DNA of 64,000 bases from Clostridium_S neuense. GTDB taxonomy: Bacteria; Bacillota; Clostridia; Clostridiales; Clostridiaceae. Shown one piece after another: positions 60,951 through 64,000 of this stretch. The position numbers and the translations under genes are program-made. The notes under the pieces are model-generated. The model made no database searches, was not told the origin of the DNA, and saw only the letters and a program-made list of their open reading frames with translations. The first letter of the stretch is position 1. Each line of letters starts with the position of its first letter. The DNA lies in the NCBI RefSeq assembly GCF_045310695.1, contig NZ_JBJIAA010000021.1:22527-86526 (forward strand), given 5' to 3'.

Positions 60951-62246
60951 TTACTTACCGGCTATAACAACATCATGTAATTCTATTGCTTTAGGTCCTA
61001 CAAATCCATTTTCATTTTCAATTTCTGCCGATAACAAAATATTATCTTGTAATTTACCTATATTAGCATTTAATGATCCACCTGTTATTGGAATTGTCAC
61101 TTTCCCATCAAAGTACCATCCTAATCGTATTTCTCCTCCAAAATTTCCAGTTGTTGAATCCATTTGAAAATCAGAAAATGCTACAAGCTCCACATATGGC
61201 TCCTTTTTCATATCCTCTATACTCTTGCTACCTGGTTCTATAACAAAATTTTCAATATTACCAGTCGCTTCAGTACTTAAGTAATAACTATGTCTTAAAT
61301 CACCATGATATCTTTGAAGTTTTCCATTTTTGATGATGCAAATCTTATGTAGAGCTAAACCATCATCGTCTATAGGTACAGAATATACAGAATTTCTAAT
61401 GCTAGGATCAAGTGTTAAGTTTATGAGATCCCCCTTAACTTCTTCACCTTGAATCAGTTGACCTAACTCAAAAGTAGATACCTTATTATAAACATTAGCC
61501 GCTCTGGAATTATCGACATAATAGCTCAATACTTCCTTTACAGGAGCTCCTCTTAGTATAACCTTATATTTACCTGACTTTACAGTCTCCTTAGCATTTG
61601 CTCTTTCCTTAGCTAAAAATATCATCTCTTTTACAGAATTTGATATATACTCTGGATCATAATCTGAAAAAGTAAGCATCTTATATAATTCAACTTCTTC
61701 TGCTTCCTTCCAAGTGGTTATAAACTCAATCATACCATCATATTTTTCATAACTTGAATCTACGCCATAGGATGTAATAATTCTTTTGTAATTTTTATTT
61801 AAAAATATTTCTGCTGAATTTATTCCACCTTTTTCTTCATTATCATTTTTATATAAAGCTTCTATTAACTTTGGCATCCAGTCCGAAAGTTCATTTTGAG
61901 AAAATTTACTATCTGTATTTTCTAGTTCGTCACTATTAATTTTAGGAATATTATAATATTCATTTTTTACAAATCCAGCTGCAAAAATATTATCCTCTAT
62001 AAGCTTCTTTATTTCATCTTCTATCATTGTTGGTTCTATATTAAAAGAAGAACTTCCTCTGTACTTTAAACCATCTTCTTCAAAATCTTTATATACAGTA
62101 ACTTCAAAATGTTGTACATCTTTGCTTCTAGTCATATCAACATCTTTTTTAATTAAAAATAATTCTTCCGAGCTTGTTCTTGTCTCAATTATTTTATATT
62201 CATTGACATCCTCATCTTCTAAAATAGATTTTATCTTATTTATCAT
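60951..62246 (-). CDS. pmbA: PmbA/TldE-type peptidase-partner protein
   Basis: 431 residues. The family pattern is seen in TVKSGKYKVILRGAPVKEVLSYY, DGLALHKICIIKNGKL and the C-terminal MDSTTGNFGGEIRLGWYFDGK. PmbA/TldE lacks its own zinc motif and forms a heterodimer with TldD, here encoded just upstream with a one-base overlap (TAATG). In E. coli the pair processes peptides (microcin B17 leader, CcdA). The local substrate is unknown. Confidence 0.87.
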   Translation of the reverse strand: MINKIKSILEDEDVNEYKIIETRTSSEELFLIKKDVDMTRSKDVQHFEVTVYKDFEEDGLKYRGSSSFNIEPTMIEDEIKKLIEDNIFAAGFVKNEYYNIPKINSDELENTDSKFSQNELSDWMPKLIEALYKNDNEEKGGINSAEIFLNKNYKRIITSYGVDSSYEKYDGMIEFITTWKEAEEVELYKMLTFSDYDPEYISNSVKEMIFLAKERANAKETVKSGKYKVILRGAPVKEVLSYYVDNSRAANVYNKVSTFELGQLIQGEEVKGDLINLTLDPSIRNSVYSVPIDDDGLALHKICIIKNGKLQRYHGDLRHSYYLSTEATGNIENFVIEPGSKSIEDMKKEPYVELVAFSDFQMDSTTGNFGGEIRLGWYFDGKVTIPITGGSLNANIGKLQDNILLSAEIENENGFVGPKAIELHDVVIAGK

Positions 62247-63673
62247 TATCCTAACCTCACTTTCGCCTTTATATATGGACCACCACTAGAAACCTTTACC
62301 CATTCTTTATATCCCTTTCCACAAGCTCCACTACCTTCTATTCCAACATCACCAGAAACCATTGATATTGATTTTAAAAGATCTGGAACATATCCAGTTA
62401 AAACTACCGGTGAAACAAAGTTTTCTGTTAATTTACCATCAATAATTTCAATTCCATAGTTCACCATACACTGAATTCCCCAATTTTTAGGGTCTTCCAT
62501 TCCACTGGAAGGACACATTAATAAGTAACCTCTTTTTATTGATGCTACCATATCGTCAAATTTATCATGTCCACCAACAAAAAAGGTATTAGTCATTCTA
62601 GCATATGCCTTTCTTTCAAAAGAAAATCTTTTTCCATTACCTGTCGGCTTAATATTCAATCTAAGTGCAGACAATGTATCTGAAAGTCCTCTTTTCAATA
62701 TTCCATTTTCTATTACTACAGTATCTGTACCAAGTACCCCTTCATCATCAAATAAATATGAAGAGACTTGTTTAGCGGAATTAGCTCCATCACGCATAGT
62801 TACAAGTTTAGATGCTACAGGCTTATTCATATATTCAGCGGCTTTAGCCCTATTCTTCACCAGCATATCCATTTCAACTCCATGCCCAAAAGCTTCATGA
62901 GCAATCAATCCAGATACATCTGGTGAACATATAACATCATACGTCCCAGGTTCTACAGGCTTTGCATCTAGCAATTTTATTACCACATTAACAGTATCAT
63001 TAATTTTGTCATCCATCTCATCTAATAGTTCTGCTCCCTTGAGGCCAGAAAATACATTGTAATTAAATCTAGTGTTATTGTTCTTTCTTGCTAGCACTGT
63101 AATATATCCCTCGCTCCATATATACGATTGATACAAATCCTTATTATTAGAAATAAATATTTTTGATACTTGCACCTGCTGAAAGGTTATTTGAGCATCT
63201 AAAAGAAGATCAGAAATTGAAAGTGCCTTATCCTTCACTGTAGTTAACTTATCAATTATATCCTTATCACTAAAATTTTTAGGAAGGATATCAACTTCAC
63301 CTACAAAACTATTATTTACTTTCTCATCTTCAACAATTTGATACTTAGTTATATTATTTTTATTGCGTAATTTACTTATTTGCTCATTCACACGATTTTT
63401 TATATTCAAAGCTACTTGATTAATATCACCTTCATCTAATTTGTTGAAGGAATATTCAGAATATCCAATACCGTTAAATACCCTTACTATAAATCCTCTT
63501 TCATTCCAAAAAGAATCACTAATATTTACTCCCTTTCTTTTAACAACATACTTCTTCCCATGGGAATCAGTACCTAATACAGATACATATTTAAAATCTT
63601 TCGATAATATATGTACTAATTTTTTAACAACTTGTCTCTTCTGCATTAAAAATTCAGACATTTCAACCTTCAT
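62246..63673 (-). CDS. tldD: TldD-type zinc metallopeptidase
   Basis: 475 residues. It has the HExxxH motif in GLIAHEAFGHGVEMDML (about residues 256-272) with a later Cys/Gly-rich SGACGKGYKEWVKVSSGGP end; AKAAEYMNKPVASKLVTMRDG and DDEGVLGTD are typical of TldD. It degrades or trims unfolded peptides together with PmbA. First gene of the two-gene operon, ATG at 63673 after GGGGGAG. No RiPP precursor was seen next to it. Confidence 0.88.
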   Translation of the reverse strand: MKVEMSEFLMQKRQVVKKLVHILSKDFKYVSVLGTDSHGKKYVVKRKGVNISDSFWNERGFIVRVFNGIGYSEYSFNKLDEGDINQVALNIKNRVNEQISKLRNKNNITKYQIVEDEKVNNSFVGEVDILPKNFSDKDIIDKLTTVKDKALSISDLLLDAQITFQQVQVSKIFISNNKDLYQSYIWSEGYITVLARKNNNTRFNYNVFSGLKGAELLDEMDDKINDTVNVVIKLLDAKPVEPGTYDVICSPDVSGLIAHEAFGHGVEMDMLVKNRAKAAEYMNKPVASKLVTMRDGANSAKQVSSYLFDDEGVLGTDTVVIENGILKRGLSDTLSALRLNIKPTGNGKRFSFERKAYARMTNTFFVGGHDKFDDMVASIKRGYLLMCPSSGMEDPKNWGIQCMVNYGIEIIDGKLTENFVSPVVLTGYVPDLLKSISMVSGDVGIEGSGACGKGYKEWVKVSSGGPYIKAKVRLG

Positions 63674-63840
63674 GAATCTCCCCCACTTTCGATAAATTTT
63701 ATAAACATATTATTTTATATTTATGTTATTTTATATTTATATTATAATATAATTTATAAATATATACACTCTATTTTTATATATTTACTAAAAAGCATTA
63801 AGAATTTCAGATAAAAAATCAATTCTATATAAATAAAAAC

Positions 63841-63880
63841 TCTATTAGATAACTATAAATTAATGTAATTATCTAATAGA
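63841..63880. repeat. 12-bp inverted repeat in the tldD-tRNA gap
   Basis: TCTATTAGATAA (63841-63852) and its exact complement TTATCTAATAGA (63869-63880) flank a 16-base loop. It lies after the tRNA terminator on the minus strand and upstream of tldD; no T-run follows, so its role is open. Confidence 0.5.
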
Positions 63881-63891
63881 ACTACACACAA

Positions 63892-63923
63892 CAAAAAACC
63901 TCAAGCAAAATTGCTTGAGGTTT
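63892..63923 (-). terminator. Terminator of the tRNA-Phe transcript
   Basis: CCTCAAGCAA (63899-63908) and TTGCTTGAGG (63911-63920) are exact complements around a two-base centre, and the minus strand continues TTTTTTGTTG. It starts three bases after the tRNA's CCA end. Confidence 0.85.
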
Positions 63924-63999
<76 letters not shown>

Positions 64000-64000
64000 A

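Noticed and set aside
63841..63880. Second terminator for tRNA-Phe
   Set aside because: The stem is perfect but there is no T-run on either strand, and a better terminator directly follows the tRNA.

Overview
The window looks like a chromosomal segment of a low-G+C Clostridium (sensu stricto). It has AT-rich intergenic regions, strong AGGAGG-type ribosome binding sites, a valine-type T-box leader, an encoded-CCA tRNA-Phe, a clostridial fructose PTS operon and a 17-residue ORF embedded in a terminator. The genus is inferred from these features. No rRNA, CRISPR array or intact insertion sequence was seen.

Layout. 1-7.1 kb: the start of a MerR-type regulator, then a six-gene minus-strand cluster (response regulator, two ABC ATPases, an ABC-2 permease, an FtsX/MacB-type permease, a histidine kinase) that looks like a peptide-antibiotic sensing and resistance unit. 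7.1-10.6 kb: a T-box leader driving an iron-alcohol-dehydrogenase-family enzyme and a BrnQ branched-chain amino acid carrier. 10.6-12.3 kb: gene debris (an ABC-F fragment, a decayed copy of a T7SS-associated membrane protein) and a small lipoprotein. 12.6-31 kb: a complete minus-strand type VII secretion locus, in transcriptional order esxA, essA, esaB, essB, essC, two LXG effector modules, then esaA. 31.2-35.6 kb: inverted repeats and an acetyltransferase remnant, a DUF5050-like surface protein, a beta-CASP metallo-beta-lactamase protein and a short transcribed leader or small RNA. 35.7-41.5 kb: a three-gene ABC-2 exporter bracketed by two copies of a palindromic repeat, a HelD-type helicase and a GNAT acetyltransferase. 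41.8-46.4 kb: an AraC regulator divergent from a GH127 glycosidase and a GPH sugar transporter. 46.5-51.6 kb: potE, speF and a PucR regulator (ornithine/putrescine). 52.6-55 kb: an MFS drug exporter divergent from an AraC regulator. 55.6-57 kb: a HAD phosphatase and a MerR regulator. 57.1-60.7 kb: fructose operon fruR-fruK-IIA-IIBC. 60.9-64 kb: pmbA and tldD homologues and tRNA-Phe.

How the genes work together. The most interesting part is the T7SS island. EssC, EssB, EssA, EsaB and EsaA form the machine and EsxA is the WXG100 substrate. Each effector module has a small WXG-like helical protein, a coiled-coil partner and an LXG toxin, followed by putative immunity genes, with a DUF4176 gene nearby. 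Toxin 1 ends in a DUF4474-like domain and is followed by two near-identical lipoproteins. Toxin 2 ends in a glycine-zipper segment plus an 11-residue amphipathic repeat and is followed by multi-spanning membrane proteins present in two complete copies and one decayed copy. The immunity types suggest that toxin 1 acts outside the membrane and toxin 2 acts in it. This is inference. Sampled lines of the essC region are richer in G+C (about 43-45%) than most flanking lines, which is compatible with horizontal acquisition.

Two families of dispersed palindromic repeats (three copies each) lie between transcription units. Coordinates of repeats, remnants and regulatory sites were read by eye and may be off by a few bases. 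Domain names rest on motif recognition, not on a search.
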